This document shows, in pieces, positions 7,023-15,376 of a stretch of DNA of 22,084 bases. The notes under the pieces were generated by a model. The model was not told the DNA's origin, ran no database searches, and saw only the letters and a program-made list of their open reading frames with translations. Source of the DNA: an uncultured Eubacteriales bacterium (lineage in GTDB: Bacteria > Bacillota > Clostridia > Oscillospirales > Acutalibacteraceae); contig CAKTTT010000018.1 of the NCBI GenBank assembly GCA_934615635.1, positions 1-22,084 on the forward strand. The letters run 5' to 3'. The translations under genes were made by a program, and so were the position numbers. Every line of letters starts with the position of its first letter. Positions within the stretch are counted from its first letter, which is position 1.

Positions 7023-8381
7023 ATGCTGAACGCCCACGATATACTGGAAACCATCACCATGATCCAGGAGGAAAACCTGGATATCCGCACCATCACCATG
7101 GGGATCTCCCTGCTGGACTGCTGCGACAGCGATCTGGACAGGACCTGCCAGCGGGTGTATGACAAGATCACCCGCCAGGCCAAGGATCTGGTGAAGACCG
7201 GCGAGCAGATCGAGAAGGAATACGGGATTCCCATCATCAACAAGCGGATTTCCGTCACCCCCATCGCCATGATCGCCGCCGCCTGCGACCGGAAGGAGCC
7301 GGTGCGGCTGGCGCAGACCCTGGAGCGCGCCGCCCAAACCTGCGGCGTCAACTTCATCGGGGGCTATTCCGCCCTGGTGCAGAAGGGCTTTTCCGCCGGC
7401 TGCCGGGAGCTGATCGACAGCATCCCCGAGGCGCTGGCGGTGACGGAGCACGTCTGCTCCTCGGTGAACGTGGGCTCCACCAAGGCGGGCATCAACATGG
7501 ATGCCGTCGCCCTGATGGGCAGGATCGTCCGCGAAGCCGCGGAGCGCACCGCCGACCGGGACTGCATAGGCCCCGCCAAGCTGGTGGTGTTCTGCAACGC
7601 ACCGGAAGACAACCCCTTCATGGCCGGCGCCTTCCACGGCGCGGGGGAGCCGGACTGCGTCGTCAACGTGGGCGTCTCCGGCCCCGGCGTGGTTCGCGCC
7701 GCCCTGGCTAAAGCCGGCGAATGCGATCTGACCCAGGTGGCGGACATCATCAAAAAAACCGCCTTTAAAATCACCCGCATGGGCCAGCTTGTGGCGAAGG
7801 AAGCCTCCCGGCGGCTGAACGTGCCCTTCGGCATTGTGGACCTTTCTCTGGCGCCCACGCCGGCGGTGGGGGATTCGGTGGCCCATATTTTGGAAGAGAT
7901 GGGCCTGGAGTGCTGCGGCGCCCACGGCACCACCGCCGCCCTCGCCCTGCTCAACGACGCGGTGAAAAAGGGCGGCGTGATGGCCTCCTCCCATGTGGGC
8001 GGTCTCTCCGGCGCTTTCATCCCTGTGACCGAGGACGCGGGCATGATCGACGCGGCCCGCTCCGGCTGCCTGCGGATCGAGAAGCTGGAGGCCATGACCG
8101 CCGTCTGCTCCGTCGGGCTGGATATGATCAACATTCCCGGGGACACCCCGGCCGAGGTCATCTCCGCCATTATCGCGGACGAGGCCGCCATCGGCATGGT
8201 GAACTCCAAGACCACCGCCGTACGGGTGATTCCCGCCATCGGCAAGCAGGTGGGAGAGGAGCTGTCCTTCGGCGGACTGCTGGGCGGCGGCCCCGTCATG
8301 CCTCTCAACGAGTATTCTCCCGCCCGTTTCATCGCCCGGGGCGGACGGATTCCCGCTCCCATGCAGAGTCTGAAAAATTGA
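7023..8381 (+). CDS. UPF0210 family protein (PFL-like/DUF711)
   Basis: The 452-residue protein matches UPF0210 along its whole length: DILETITMIQEENLDIRTIT, IPIINKRISVTPIAMI, GVNFIGGYSALVQKGF, CSSVNVGSTKAGINMDAV, VVNVGVSGPGVV, FGIVDLSLAPTPAVGDSVA and a C-terminal GGLLGGGPVMPLNEYS. Members have a pyruvate-formate-lyase/ribonucleotide-reductase-like barrel by structure but lack an assigned reaction. No glycyl-radical motif is visible, so an ordinary PFL role is unlikely. The ATG at 7023 has GGAAAGG upstream and lies 51 bases after the ACT gene, so the two are probably cotranscribed. No clear terminator follows; the next gene group has its own promoter at 8426. Confidence 0.92.
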   Translation: MLNAHDILETITMIQEENLDIRTITMGISLLDCCDSDLDRTCQRVYDKITRQAKDLVKTGEQIEKEYGIPIINKRISVTPIAMIAAACDRKEPVRLAQTLERAAQTCGVNFIGGYSALVQKGFSAGCRELIDSIPEALAVTEHVCSSVNVGSTKAGINMDAVALMGRIVREAAERTADRDCIGPAKLVVFCNAPEDNPFMAGAFHGAGEPDCVVNVGVSGPGVVRAALAKAGECDLTQVADIIKKTAFKITRMGQLVAKEASRRLNVPFGIVDLSLAPTPAVGDSVAHILEEMGLECCGAHGTTAALALLNDAVKKGGVMASSHVGGLSGAFIPVTEDAGMIDAARSGCLRIEKLEAMTAVCSVGLDMINIPGDTPAEVISAIIADEAAIGMVNSKTTAVRVIPAIGKQVGEELSFGGLLGGGPVMPLNEYSPARFIARGGRIPAPMQSLKN

Positions 8382-8425
8382 CAAAAGCGGCTCGCTCTTA
8401 CTGCCAACATTCCACAAAATACACA

Positions 8426-8454
8426 TTGTAATTCCCTTTGTCAAGGTATATACT
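8426..8454 (+). promoter_or_regulatory. Promoter of the V-type ATPase operon
   Basis: TTGTAA (8426-8431) and TATACT (8449-8454) are separated by exactly 17 bases, the same two hexamers as in the promoter at 4115-4143. The predicted start near 8461 leaves a leader of about 150 bases containing a GC hairpin (CCGCGCC at 8480-8486 with GGCGCGG at 8501-8507) followed by only three T, so at most a weak attenuator. Confidence 0.65.
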
Positions 8455-8614
8455 CTGAATTGACCTGTTTATATGGATTCCGCGCCCGCTCTGTACGGAC
8501 GGCGCGGTTTCCTTGCATCATAATGGGAATACTACCAACCAGGGCCGCCGGCAAAACAAGCCGAAGGGGGCCCGGGATAACGGTCCAAGCGGACGGAAAG
8601 GCGGGTCGGCAGCT

Positions 8615-8932
8615 ATGGAAGCCATGATCAAACGCATTATTGATATGGATAAAAAGGCGCGGGAAATCACCGAGGATGCGCAGAAGGAAAAGCTGGATTC
8701 CGAAAAGGAAATTGCGGAAAACGCCCGGAAGATGCGGGAGAATTACCTGGAAAAGGCCCGCAACCGCATTCAGCTTAACGCGGAAACCGAGCGCGCCGCC
8801 GCGGAACAGAACTGGCAGCGGACGGACGCCCATTACGCTGAACAGCTTCGCAGGCTGGAGGAGGTTTTCGCCTCCCGCCGGGGAGAGCTGACCGACGCCA
8901 TCGTCCGCAACGTGTTGGCCGGGGAGGGCTGA
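8615..8932 (+). CDS. V-type ATPase peripheral-stalk subunit G/H-like
   Basis: A 105-residue, almost entirely helical, charged protein (MEAMIKRIIDMDKKAREITE, then long Lys/Glu/Ala/Arg stretches without Pro), consistent with the coiled-coil G/H subunit that pairs with subunit E to form the peripheral stalk holding the catalytic head against the membrane stator. It is the first gene of the operon, where Clostridial V-ATPase clusters usually carry this subunit. I chose the ATG at 8615, preceded by GGAAAGGCGGG; the in-frame frame upstream (from 8513) is hydrophilic, unconserved leader sequence. Sequence similarity in this family is low, so the call rests on size, coiled-coil character and position. 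Confidence 0.8.
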   Translation: MEAMIKRIIDMDKKAREITEDAQKEKLDSEKEIAENARKMRENYLEKARNRIQLNAETERAAAEQNWQRTDAHYAEQLRRLEEVFASRRGELTDAIVRNVLAGEG

Positions 8933-8974
8933 CGCTCCGGCATTTATTTCTGAAAGAAAGGCGGGTGAGCCGCT

Positions 8975-10018
8975 GTGCCCCAATCCTCCTCCAACGTGAT
9001 TCTCGCCAAAACCCGCGCGATGTACGGCAACTGCCTCAAGGCGCAGAATTTCGCCGATCTGCTTGCCTGTCACAGCGTGGGGGAAATCGCCGCTTATCTC
9101 AAGCAAAACACCTCCTACGCCACGGTGCTGCAGGATATCAACGAGTCCACCATCCACCGCGGCCATCTGGAGTCGCTGCTGCGGCGCAAGCTGTTCAACG
9201 ACTACGCCTCTCTGAGCCGGTACGATTTCACCGTGGGCGCCCATGTGTCCGATTACCTGATCCAGCAGGGGGAGATCCAGCAGATTGAACGCTGTCTGCG
9301 GCTGATGAGCGCGGGACGGGCGGACGAGATCATTTTTTCCATCCCTCTGTTTTTCGCCAGCCGCTTCCGTTTCGATTATAGGAAAATGAGCCGCGCCAAA
9401 ACGTACGATGAGCTGCTGGAGTCCCTGGAGGGCACCCCTTATCACAAAATCCTGTCGCTGTACCGGCCGGAGGAAAACGGCCGGATCCGGCTGACCGAAA
9501 TCGAAAACGCTCTGTACCGCCGGCTGGTGGAAACCCTTTACGCCATCATCGACGGGACCAAGGGGGAGCTTCACAAGCAACTGATCAGTCTGTGCGGCTC
9601 CCAGGTGGAGGCCCAGAACGTCAGCCGGATCATCCGGATGAAAGCCTATTTCGGCGCCTCCCCCGACGTTATCCGCGCCAACCTACTGCCCTGGGGGCGC
9701 AGCATCCCCCGGCGGGTGATGGACGATATGCTGGAGGCGGGAAGCCCCCAGGAGGTGCTGGATATCTACTACGCCACCACTGCGGGACGCCAGATTCCGG
9801 AGGAGCAGCGCGCTTTCTCCCACGATCTGTATCATCGCGCTCCCTATTTCAACGCGCGGCATTACATCCATTTTTCCTCCTACGCCATGGTGGTCATGAT
9901 CTCCTATGTCATCATCACCGAGGTGGAGCTGGACGATATCATCAATATCATCGAAGGCGTCCGTTACGGCCTGACGCCCGAGGAGATCAAGCCCATGCTT
10001 GTACTCGTCGAACATTGA
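8975..10018 (+). CDS. atpC: V-type ATPase subunit C (central-stalk d-type subunit)
   Basis: The 347-residue protein is the funnel-shaped C/d subunit that links the membrane ring to the central stalk. Family features include the N-terminal Tyr/Arg-rich helices (NVILAKTRAMYGNCL), FNDYASLSRYDFTVGAHVSDYLI, long all-helical repeats and RRVMDDMLEAGSPQEVLDIY, with a conserved acidic C-terminal segment YGLTPEEIKPML. The start is GTG at 8975, preceded by GGCGGGTGAG. It lies 42 bases after the stalk gene and ends one base before an excellent ribosome-binding site for atpI. The subunit is soluble and is needed to couple rotation of the ring to the head. Confidence 0.92.
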   Translation: MPQSSSNVILAKTRAMYGNCLKAQNFADLLACHSVGEIAAYLKQNTSYATVLQDINESTIHRGHLESLLRRKLFNDYASLSRYDFTVGAHVSDYLIQQGEIQQIERCLRLMSAGRADEIIFSIPLFFASRFRFDYRKMSRAKTYDELLESLEGTPYHKILSLYRPEENGRIRLTEIENALYRRLVETLYAIIDGTKGELHKQLISLCGSQVEAQNVSRIIRMKAYFGASPDVIRANLLPWGRSIPRRVMDDMLEAGSPQEVLDIYYATTAGRQIPEEQRAFSHDLYHRAPYFNARHYIHFSSYAMVVMISYVIITEVELDDIINIIEGVRYGLTPEEIKPMLVLVEH

Positions 10019-10031
10019 GGAGGTGATCCCT

Positions 10032-11972
10032 GTGGCTGTTGCTAAAATGAAGCTGGTGAGCGTCATCGGCCATATGACCAGTCTCGACCGGGTGGTGCAA
10101 ACCTGTGGAGACAGCGGCGTTTTTCAGCCGGACGATGCCATGACCTTTTTCTCCGATACCTCCGGCTTCACATCCGTGAAGGAGGAAAATCCCTACAGCG
10201 ATCCTCTCGCCCGCCTGGAGGCCGCCGTCTCCCGGCTGGAGGGCTCTCTGCGCGCCACCGATCTGCCCGCCGAACTGGAGGACAAGAAGCTGATCGCTTA
10301 TGTGGACCGCTTTGCCGGCGAGGCGGGCGAGCTGGCCCAGCAGCGCAGCGATTATGCCACCCAGGTGGAATCCCTTGATCGGGATATCGAGCAGTTCCAG
10401 CACCTGAAGGGGCTGGACATCGACCTGGAAAGCATCCTGAACTGCAAAACCATCAAGGTCCGGTTCGGCCGCCTGCCCCGGGAGAGCTTTGAGAAGCTTC
10501 GTTCCTACAACGACAACCCCTACGTGCTCTTCTTCCCCGGGGCCAGCGACAATGAATATTATTGGGGCGTCTACTTCACCCCGCTGGATTTCGCCGCGGA
10601 TGTGGACCGGATCTTTTCCAGCCTGTATTTCGAGCGGATGCGCGTCCCCAACGCCCACGGCACACCGGAGGAGATCGTCGCCCATCTGGAGCAGGAGCGG
10701 CGGGAGGCACAGGATAAGCTGGAGGTGGTCCGGCAGCGGATGGCGGCCCTTTGGGAAAGAGAAGCGCCGATGTGTATGCAGGTCTACGCCCGGCTGCGGC
10801 AGAAAAACTATTATTTCAGCATACGCAAATACGCCGCCCGCTACAACGACAAATTCATTCTCACCGGCTGGATTCCCCGGCAGGAGGAAAAAGGCTTCCG
10901 CGCCGCACTAGACCGGATCGACGGGATCGAATATTCCTTCGAGCGGCCGGATCAGGACAGCCACCACGTTCCGCCGGTGACTCTGCGGAACTTCCGGCTG
11001 TTCAAGCCCTTCGAATTCTTTGTGGATATGTACGGCCTGCCCCGCTACAGCGAGGTGGATCCCACCCCCTTCGTCGCCGTCACCTATATCATCCTGTTCG
11101 GCATCATGTTCGCCGACGTGGGGCAGGGATTGGTGGTCGCCCTCATCGGCTGGCTGCTGTGGCGGTTTAAGCGGATGGCGGTGGGGCGCGTGCTGGTTCC
11201 CTGCGGCTTCTCCTCCGCGGTGTTCGGCTGCGTATTCGGCTCGGTTTTCGGCTTCGAGCATGTACTAGATCCGCTCTATCACGCCCTGTTCGGGCTGGAG
11301 GAAAAGCCCATCGAGGTGATGCAATCCAGCACCACCATCATGATTCTGGGCTGCTCGGTGGCCATCGGCGTGGTGATCATCGCTATTTCCATGATGCTCA
11401 ACATCTATGTCTGCCTGCGGCAGAAGGATTATGAAAACGGCCTTTTCGGCCCCAACGGCGTGGCGGGACTGGTGTTCTATCTCTCCGTCGTTCTGGGCCT
11501 AGTCTGCCAGCTTCTGCTCAGCCTGCCGGTGATGAACGCCGCCTATATCCTCCTCCTTCTGGTTCTGCCGCTGCTTCTGATGTTCCTGCGGGAGCCGCTG
11601 GGCAAGCTGCTGGCCCGCGATCCCGATTGGAAGCCGGAACGGATGGGGGAATTCATCATCCAAAACTTTTTCGAGCTGTTTGAGCAGCTCCTCTCCTACC
11701 TGTCCAACACCATGTCCTTCCTGCGAGTGGCGGCCTTTGTGCTGGTCCACGCGGGAATGATGATGGCGGTATTCGCCATCGGCGGCATGTTCCAGACCGT
11801 GGGCTATACGGTGGCGGTTATCGTGGGCAACGCCCTGGTGATGGGGATGGAATGCGTGCTGGTGGTCATCCAGATCATGCGTCTGGAATTTTACGAGATG
11901 TTCAGCCGGTATTACAACGGCGACGGCAAGCCCTTCCGGCCCCTCGCCCTCAATCCGGAAAAGAAGCCGTGA
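10032..11972 (+). CDS. atpI: V-type ATPase subunit I (membrane stator, a-type)
   Basis: A 646-residue stator. The N-terminal cytoplasmic half (about residues 1-335) is mixed alpha/beta and coiled coil (MKLVSVIGHMTSLDRVVQT, EQERREAQDKLEVVRQRM). The C-terminal half has about seven or eight membrane helices, starting at AVTYIILFGIMFADVGQGLV and including LSYLSNTMSFLRVAAFVLVH, where Arg565 is at the place of the arginine that releases ions from the ring. The start is GTG at 10032, fixed by GGAGGTGATC (10019-10028), a match to the whole anti-Shine-Dalgarno sequence. An upstream ATG in the same frame would overlap atpC and was rejected. Together with AtpK it forms the ion path. Confidence 0.95.
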   Translation: MAVAKMKLVSVIGHMTSLDRVVQTCGDSGVFQPDDAMTFFSDTSGFTSVKEENPYSDPLARLEAAVSRLEGSLRATDLPAELEDKKLIAYVDRFAGEAGELAQQRSDYATQVESLDRDIEQFQHLKGLDIDLESILNCKTIKVRFGRLPRESFEKLRSYNDNPYVLFFPGASDNEYYWGVYFTPLDFAADVDRIFSSLYFERMRVPNAHGTPEEIVAHLEQERREAQDKLEVVRQRMAALWEREAPMCMQVYARLRQKNYYFSIRKYAARYNDKFILTGWIPRQEEKGFRAALDRIDGIEYSFERPDQDSHHVPPVTLRNFRLFKPFEFFVDMYGLPRYSEVDPTPFVAVTYIILFGIMFADVGQGLVVALIGWLLWRFKRMAVGRVLVPCGFSSAVFGCVFGSVFGFEHVLDPLYHALFGLEEKPIEVMQSSTTIMILGCSVAIGVVIIAISMMLNIYVCLRQKDYENGLFGPNGVAGLVFYLSVVLGLVCQLLLSLPVMNAAYILLLLVLPLLLMFLREPLGKLLARDPDWKPERMGEFIIQNFFELFEQLLSYLSNTMSFLRVAAFVLVHAGMMMAVFAIGGMFQTVGYTVAVIVGNALVMGMECVLVVIQIMRLEFYEMFSRYYNGDGKPFRPLALNPEKKP

Positions 11973-12042
11973 TTTCTCTCGGTCCTCAGGCCGTCCTTCG
12001 GCGGCGTTAGCCATATAGCGACACATATTAGGAGGTAATCGT

Positions 12043-12483
12043 ATGAATCCCATCATTTTTCTGACGCCCGTCGCGTTGCTGATCCTGTCCGTCGTCCTGT
12101 CTGTCATCCTGGTGAAAAAGGGCGTGAAGGTCAAAAGGGCGCTGGCCGTCCACTTCCTCAGCCTGATCATCATCGTGGCCTTAAGCCTGGTACTGCCCAT
12201 GGCGGCCTCCGCCGCCGGCGAACCGGATGGCGCGCCCGCCGCCTCCGACACCGTCGCCCCCGCCGCCGACGCCAATGACGGAATGAAATACATCGGCGCC
12301 GCCCTGGCCGTGGGCCTGGCGGGCATCGGCGGCGGTATCGCCGTCGCCGCGGGATCCTCCGCCGCCATCGGCGCCACCGCCGAGGATCCCAAGAACTTTG
12401 GTAAATCCATCGTCTTCGTGGCCCTGGGCGAGGGCTTCGGCCTCTACGGCCTGCTGGTGGCCTTCCTGATTCTGTTTGTCTGA
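12043..12483 (+). CDS. atpK: V-type ATPase membrane-ring subunit K (single c-type hairpin with extra N-terminal helices)
   Basis: This 146-residue subunit forms the rotating ring. The functional part is one helical hairpin at about residues 80-146: a Gly-rich first helix (AALAVGLAGIGGGIAVAAGS), the loop IGATAEDPKNFGKS and a second helix FVALGEGFGLYGLLVAFLIL with the ion-carrying Glu130. In front are two further hydrophobic segments (about 3-24 and 31-58), the second ending LVLPMAASAAG like a signal peptide, then an Ala/Pro/Asp linker. Classical 16-kDa V-type K subunits are duplicated hairpins with one carboxylate; here every hairpin should have one. TTAGGAGGTAA lies 7 bases before the ATG, the strongest site in the operon with that of atpI, fitting a subunit needed in many copies. 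Confidence 0.93.
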   Translation: MNPIIFLTPVALLILSVVLSVILVKKGVKVKRALAVHFLSLIIIVALSLVLPMAASAAGEPDGAPAASDTVAPAADANDGMKYIGAALAVGLAGIGGGIAVAAGSSAAIGATAEDPKNFGKSIVFVALGEGFGLYGLLVAFLILFV

Positions 12484-12546
12484 CGGCCGATCCTGCAGGC
12501 AAACAAACGTCTCTTAAAAGTTTTCACAGGAAAGGGGATGACGCGG

Positions 12547-12855
12547 ATGCGCTTTTTCGTGATCAGCGATAATGTGGACACCCAGGTGGGTATGCGGCTG
12601 GCGGGAATAGAGGGCGTGGTGGTCCATGAGCCGGAAGAGGTCAACAGGGCCCTGACCACCGCCATGGAGCAGGAGGATATCGCCGTCATCCTGATGACGG
12701 AGCACCTGGTGACCCTGTGCGGTCCTCTGGTGGATGAGCTCAAGCTCAACCGCTCCCGCCCCCTGATTGTGGAAATTCCCGACCGGCACGGCAACGGCCG
12801 CGCCAAGGACAGCATCACCCGGTATGTCCGGGAAGCCATCGGCATCAAGATTTAA
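12547..12855 (+). CDS. atpF: V-type ATPase subunit F (central stalk)
   Basis: The 102-residue protein (MRFFVISDNVDTQVGMRLAG, then DIAVILMTEHLV and RPLIVEIPDRHG) is the small Rossmann-like F subunit that binds subunit D in the rotating shaft. The frame is open from an ATG at 12538, but the ribosome-binding site AAAGGGG (12531-12537) directly abuts that codon; the ATG at 12547, nine bases beyond it, also begins the conserved MRFFVISD, so it is chosen. It lies between atpK and atpE in the operon. Length is typical (about 100). Confidence 0.92.
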   Translation: MRFFVISDNVDTQVGMRLAGIEGVVVHEPEEVNRALTTAMEQEDIAVILMTEHLVTLCGPLVDELKLNRSRPLIVEIPDRHGNGRAKDSITRYVREAIGIKI

Positions 12856-12878
12856 CCCGGAAAGGGGTGGTTCCCACC

Positions 12879-13475
12879 ATGACGAACAGCGATGAAAAAA
12901 TCAGCAAATTCGTACAGGCGATTACCGCATACGCGGAGGAGCAGCGGCAGAAAATCCACCAGGAGGTGGAGGATTTCAAGGCCGAACGGCTGAAGCAGGC
13001 GGAAAAGGAGGTCCTGGTGGACGCCTACCGCCTGATCCAGAAGGAACAGACGGAGCTGCGCAGCAGCATGAGCCGGGAGATGTCCCTGCGGGAAATGGCC
13101 GCTCGGCAGAAGCTGCTGGCCCGCCGCCGGGAAATGACCGAGGCCATCTTCGCCGACGCCCGGCAGAAGCTGGAGGATTACACTAGGACCACCGATTACG
13201 CGGAAGACCTGCGCCGTTCTCTGCAGGAAATGGCCGCCCTTCTTCCGGCGGAGGGGACCGTATATTCCCTTTCCCCGGCGGACGCCGACAAAATGCCGGC
13301 TTTGGAGGCCGTCTGTCCTGCGGGCAGCCGTATCCGGACCGCCGAGGATATCCGACTGGGAGGACTGCGGGGGGAAAACGCCGCCGCGGGCATCATCACC
13401 GACGACACGCTGGACACCCGGCTCGAGCTCCAGCGGGAATGGTTCACCAGACATTCCGGCCTGACGGTGGAATAA
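12879..13475 (+). CDS. atpE: V-type ATPase subunit E (peripheral stalk)
   Basis: A 198-residue protein with a long N-terminal charged coiled coil (about residues 5-100, for example EEQRQKIHQEVEDFKAERLK and QKLLARRREMTEAIF) and a C-terminal globular part ending GLRGENAAAGIITDDTLDTR, which binds the top of the catalytic head. This is the usual subunit E layout, and it should pair with the first gene of the operon. The ATG at 12879 is preceded by AAAGGGGTGG; a GTG four codons upstream was rejected because it lies within that site. A small hairpin (GGTGG-ttc-CCACC, 12866-12878) overlaps the ribosome-binding site. It is followed 38 bases later by atpA. Confidence 0.92.
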   Translation: MTNSDEKISKFVQAITAYAEEQRQKIHQEVEDFKAERLKQAEKEVLVDAYRLIQKEQTELRSSMSREMSLREMAARQKLLARRREMTEAIFADARQKLEDYTRTTDYAEDLRRSLQEMAALLPAEGTVYSLSPADADKMPALEAVCPAGSRIRTAEDIRLGGLRGENAAAGIITDDTLDTRLELQREWFTRHSGLTVE

Positions 13476-13513
13476 TTCCCCCGCTATCTTTTTTCTGAAA
13501 GGCGTGAAAACGG

Positions 13514-15265
13514 ATGAACAACGGCATATACGGCATAAACGGCCCGGTGGTCACCGTCTTGGGCAACACCGGCCTCTCCATGATGGAAATGGTCCTGGTA
13601 GGCGAGGAAAAGCTGGTGGGCGAGGTCATCGGCATCAACGACAGGGCCACCACCATCCAGGTATACGAAAACACCACCGGCCTGCGCAGCGGCGAGCCGG
13701 TATATGCCACCGGCGGCCCCCTGTGCGCCCTGCTGGGTCCCGGCATTCTGGACAATATATTCGACGGCATCGAGCGCCCGCTGAAAGCCATCGAGGAGAA
13801 ATCCGGCGATTTCATCAGCCGGGGCGTCACCGTATCCTCTCTGGACGAGGACCGGGAATGGGAGGTGACGGTCACCGTCAAGGCCGGCGACCGTCTGATG
13901 CCGGGCGAAATCTACGCCACCTGCCCGGAAACCCCCATCATCACCCACCGCTGCATGGTCCCTCACGGCATGGGCGGCGTGGTCATGGAGGCAAAGCCCA
14001 ACGGCAGATACAAGATCCGGGACACGGTGGTGACCCTGCGGGACGATACCGGACGGCTCCATGAGCTCTCCCTCTGCCAGGAATGGCCCATCCGCACCCC
14101 CCGGCCGGTCAACAGACGGCTGTATGCCGACGCCCCCCTCATCACCGGGCAGCGGGTCATCGACACCCTCTTCCCCGTGGCCAAGGGCGGCACCGCCGCC
14201 ATCCCCGGCGGCTTCGGCACCGGCAAGACCATGACCCAGCATCAGCTTGCCAAATGGTGCGACGCCGACATCATCGTCTACGTAGGCTGCGGCGAGCGCG
14301 GGAACGAAATGTCCCAGGTGCTGGAGGAGTTCTCCAGCCTGATCGACCCCAAATCCGGCCGGCCGATGACCGACCGCACGGTGCTGATCGCCAACACCTC
14401 CGATATGCCGGTGGCCGCCCGGGAAGCGTCCATCTATACCGGCATCACCCTGGCTGAATATTACCGGGACATGGGCTACCACGTGGCGATCATGGCGGAT
14501 TCCACCTCCCGGTGGGCGGAGGCGCTGCGGGAAATCTCCGGCCGGCTGGAGGAGATGCCCGCCGAAGAGGGCTTCCCCGCCTATCTCCCCTCCCGGCTGT
14601 CCGAATTCTACGAGCGGGCGGGCATGGCGGAAACCTTCAGCGGCAACAAGGGCAGCGTCACCATCATCGGCGCCGTGTCCCCCCAGGGCAGCGACTTCTC
14701 CGAACCGGTGACCCAGAACACCAAGCGTTTCACCCGCTGCTTTTGGGCGCTGGATAAAAATCTGGCCTACGCCCGGCACTATCCCGCCATCAACTGGACC
14801 TCCAGCTACAGCGAATATCTGGGCGATCTGGCCGCCTGGTACAATAAAAATGTGGGCGACGACTTCATCGAATGCCGCAACCAACTGGCGCAGATCCTCC
14901 AGGAGGAAAGCAAGCTGATGGAAATCGTCAAGCTCATCGGCGCCGACGTGCTGCCCGACGACCAGAAGCTGGTCATCGAGGCCGCCCGGGTGATCCGAGT
15001 GGGCTTCCTGCAGCAAAACGCCTATCACAAGGACGACACCTATGTGCCGCTGGATAAACAGCTTCAGATGATGCGGGTGATCTTGTACTTGTACAAGCGG
15101 GCGCAAGCCCTGGTGGCCGCCTCCGTTCCCCTCTCCCGCATCCTGTCCCTGCAGCTCTTCGACAAGGTGAGCCGTATCAAATACGACGTCCCCAACGATC
15201 ATCCGGAGCAGTTCGACGCCTATTACCGGGAGATCGACGAGGGCCTGCGCACCCTCGCTCAGTGA
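13514..15265 (+). CDS. atpA: V-type ATPase catalytic subunit A
   Basis: The 583-residue catalytic subunit. In order it has the N-terminal beta barrel (MNNGIYGINGPVVTVLGNTG), the A-specific bulge region (about 120-190), the P-loop GGFGTGKT with Lys238, VYVGCGERGNEMSQVLEEF with the catalytic-glutamate region, VLIANTSDMPVAAREASIYT, ADSTSRWAEALREISGRLEE (Walker B region) and RHYPAINWTSSYSEYL, ending with a helical domain. It hydrolyses or makes ATP in the A3B3 head. The P-loop reads GGFGTGKT rather than the common GPFGSGKT/GPFGAGKT. The start ATG has GAAAGGCGTGA upstream. Length matches the family (about 580-590). The next gene, atpB, starts after an unusually long 111-base gap. Confidence 0.97.
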   Translation: MNNGIYGINGPVVTVLGNTGLSMMEMVLVGEEKLVGEVIGINDRATTIQVYENTTGLRSGEPVYATGGPLCALLGPGILDNIFDGIERPLKAIEEKSGDFISRGVTVSSLDEDREWEVTVTVKAGDRLMPGEIYATCPETPIITHRCMVPHGMGGVVMEAKPNGRYKIRDTVVTLRDDTGRLHELSLCQEWPIRTPRPVNRRLYADAPLITGQRVIDTLFPVAKGGTAAIPGGFGTGKTMTQHQLAKWCDADIIVYVGCGERGNEMSQVLEEFSSLIDPKSGRPMTDRTVLIANTSDMPVAAREASIYTGITLAEYYRDMGYHVAIMADSTSRWAEALREISGRLEEMPAEEGFPAYLPSRLSEFYERAGMAETFSGNKGSVTIIGAVSPQGSDFSEPVTQNTKRFTRCFWALDKNLAYARHYPAINWTSSYSEYLGDLAAWYNKNVGDDFIECRNQLAQILQEESKLMEIVKLIGADVLPDDQKLVIEAARVIRVGFLQQNAYHKDDTYVPLDKQLQMMRVILYLYKRAQALVAASVPLSRILSLQLFDKVSRIKYDVPNDHPEQFDAYYREIDEGLRTLAQ

Positions 15266-15376
15266 CGGCCTTCGATGGAAGCCGAAAGCCACGGCGGCCC
15301 GTGGGAGGCGGGGCCCACAATCCCTGCCAAGCGGCCGCGCAAAGGCGATATCCCGCGCTGAAAGGATATGGAGCAT

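Noticed and set aside
6681..8444. Minus-strand frame of about 587 codons opposite the ACT and UPF0210 genes
   Set aside because: The plus-strand proteins are conserved along their full length, and the minus translation has no recognisable domain.
8480..8507. Hairpin in the V-ATPase leader considered as the terminator of the UPF0210 transcript
   Set aside because: Only three T follow the 7-bp stem and the loop is large, so it is at most a weak attenuator.
12043..12483. Assigning sodium or proton specificity to the rotor ring
   Set aside because: The residues around Glu130 (GEGFGLYG) and the first helix do not show a clear sodium-site signature such as a Gln in helix 1 with Glu-Ser/Thr in helix 2, but absence of this pattern is not enough to call protons.
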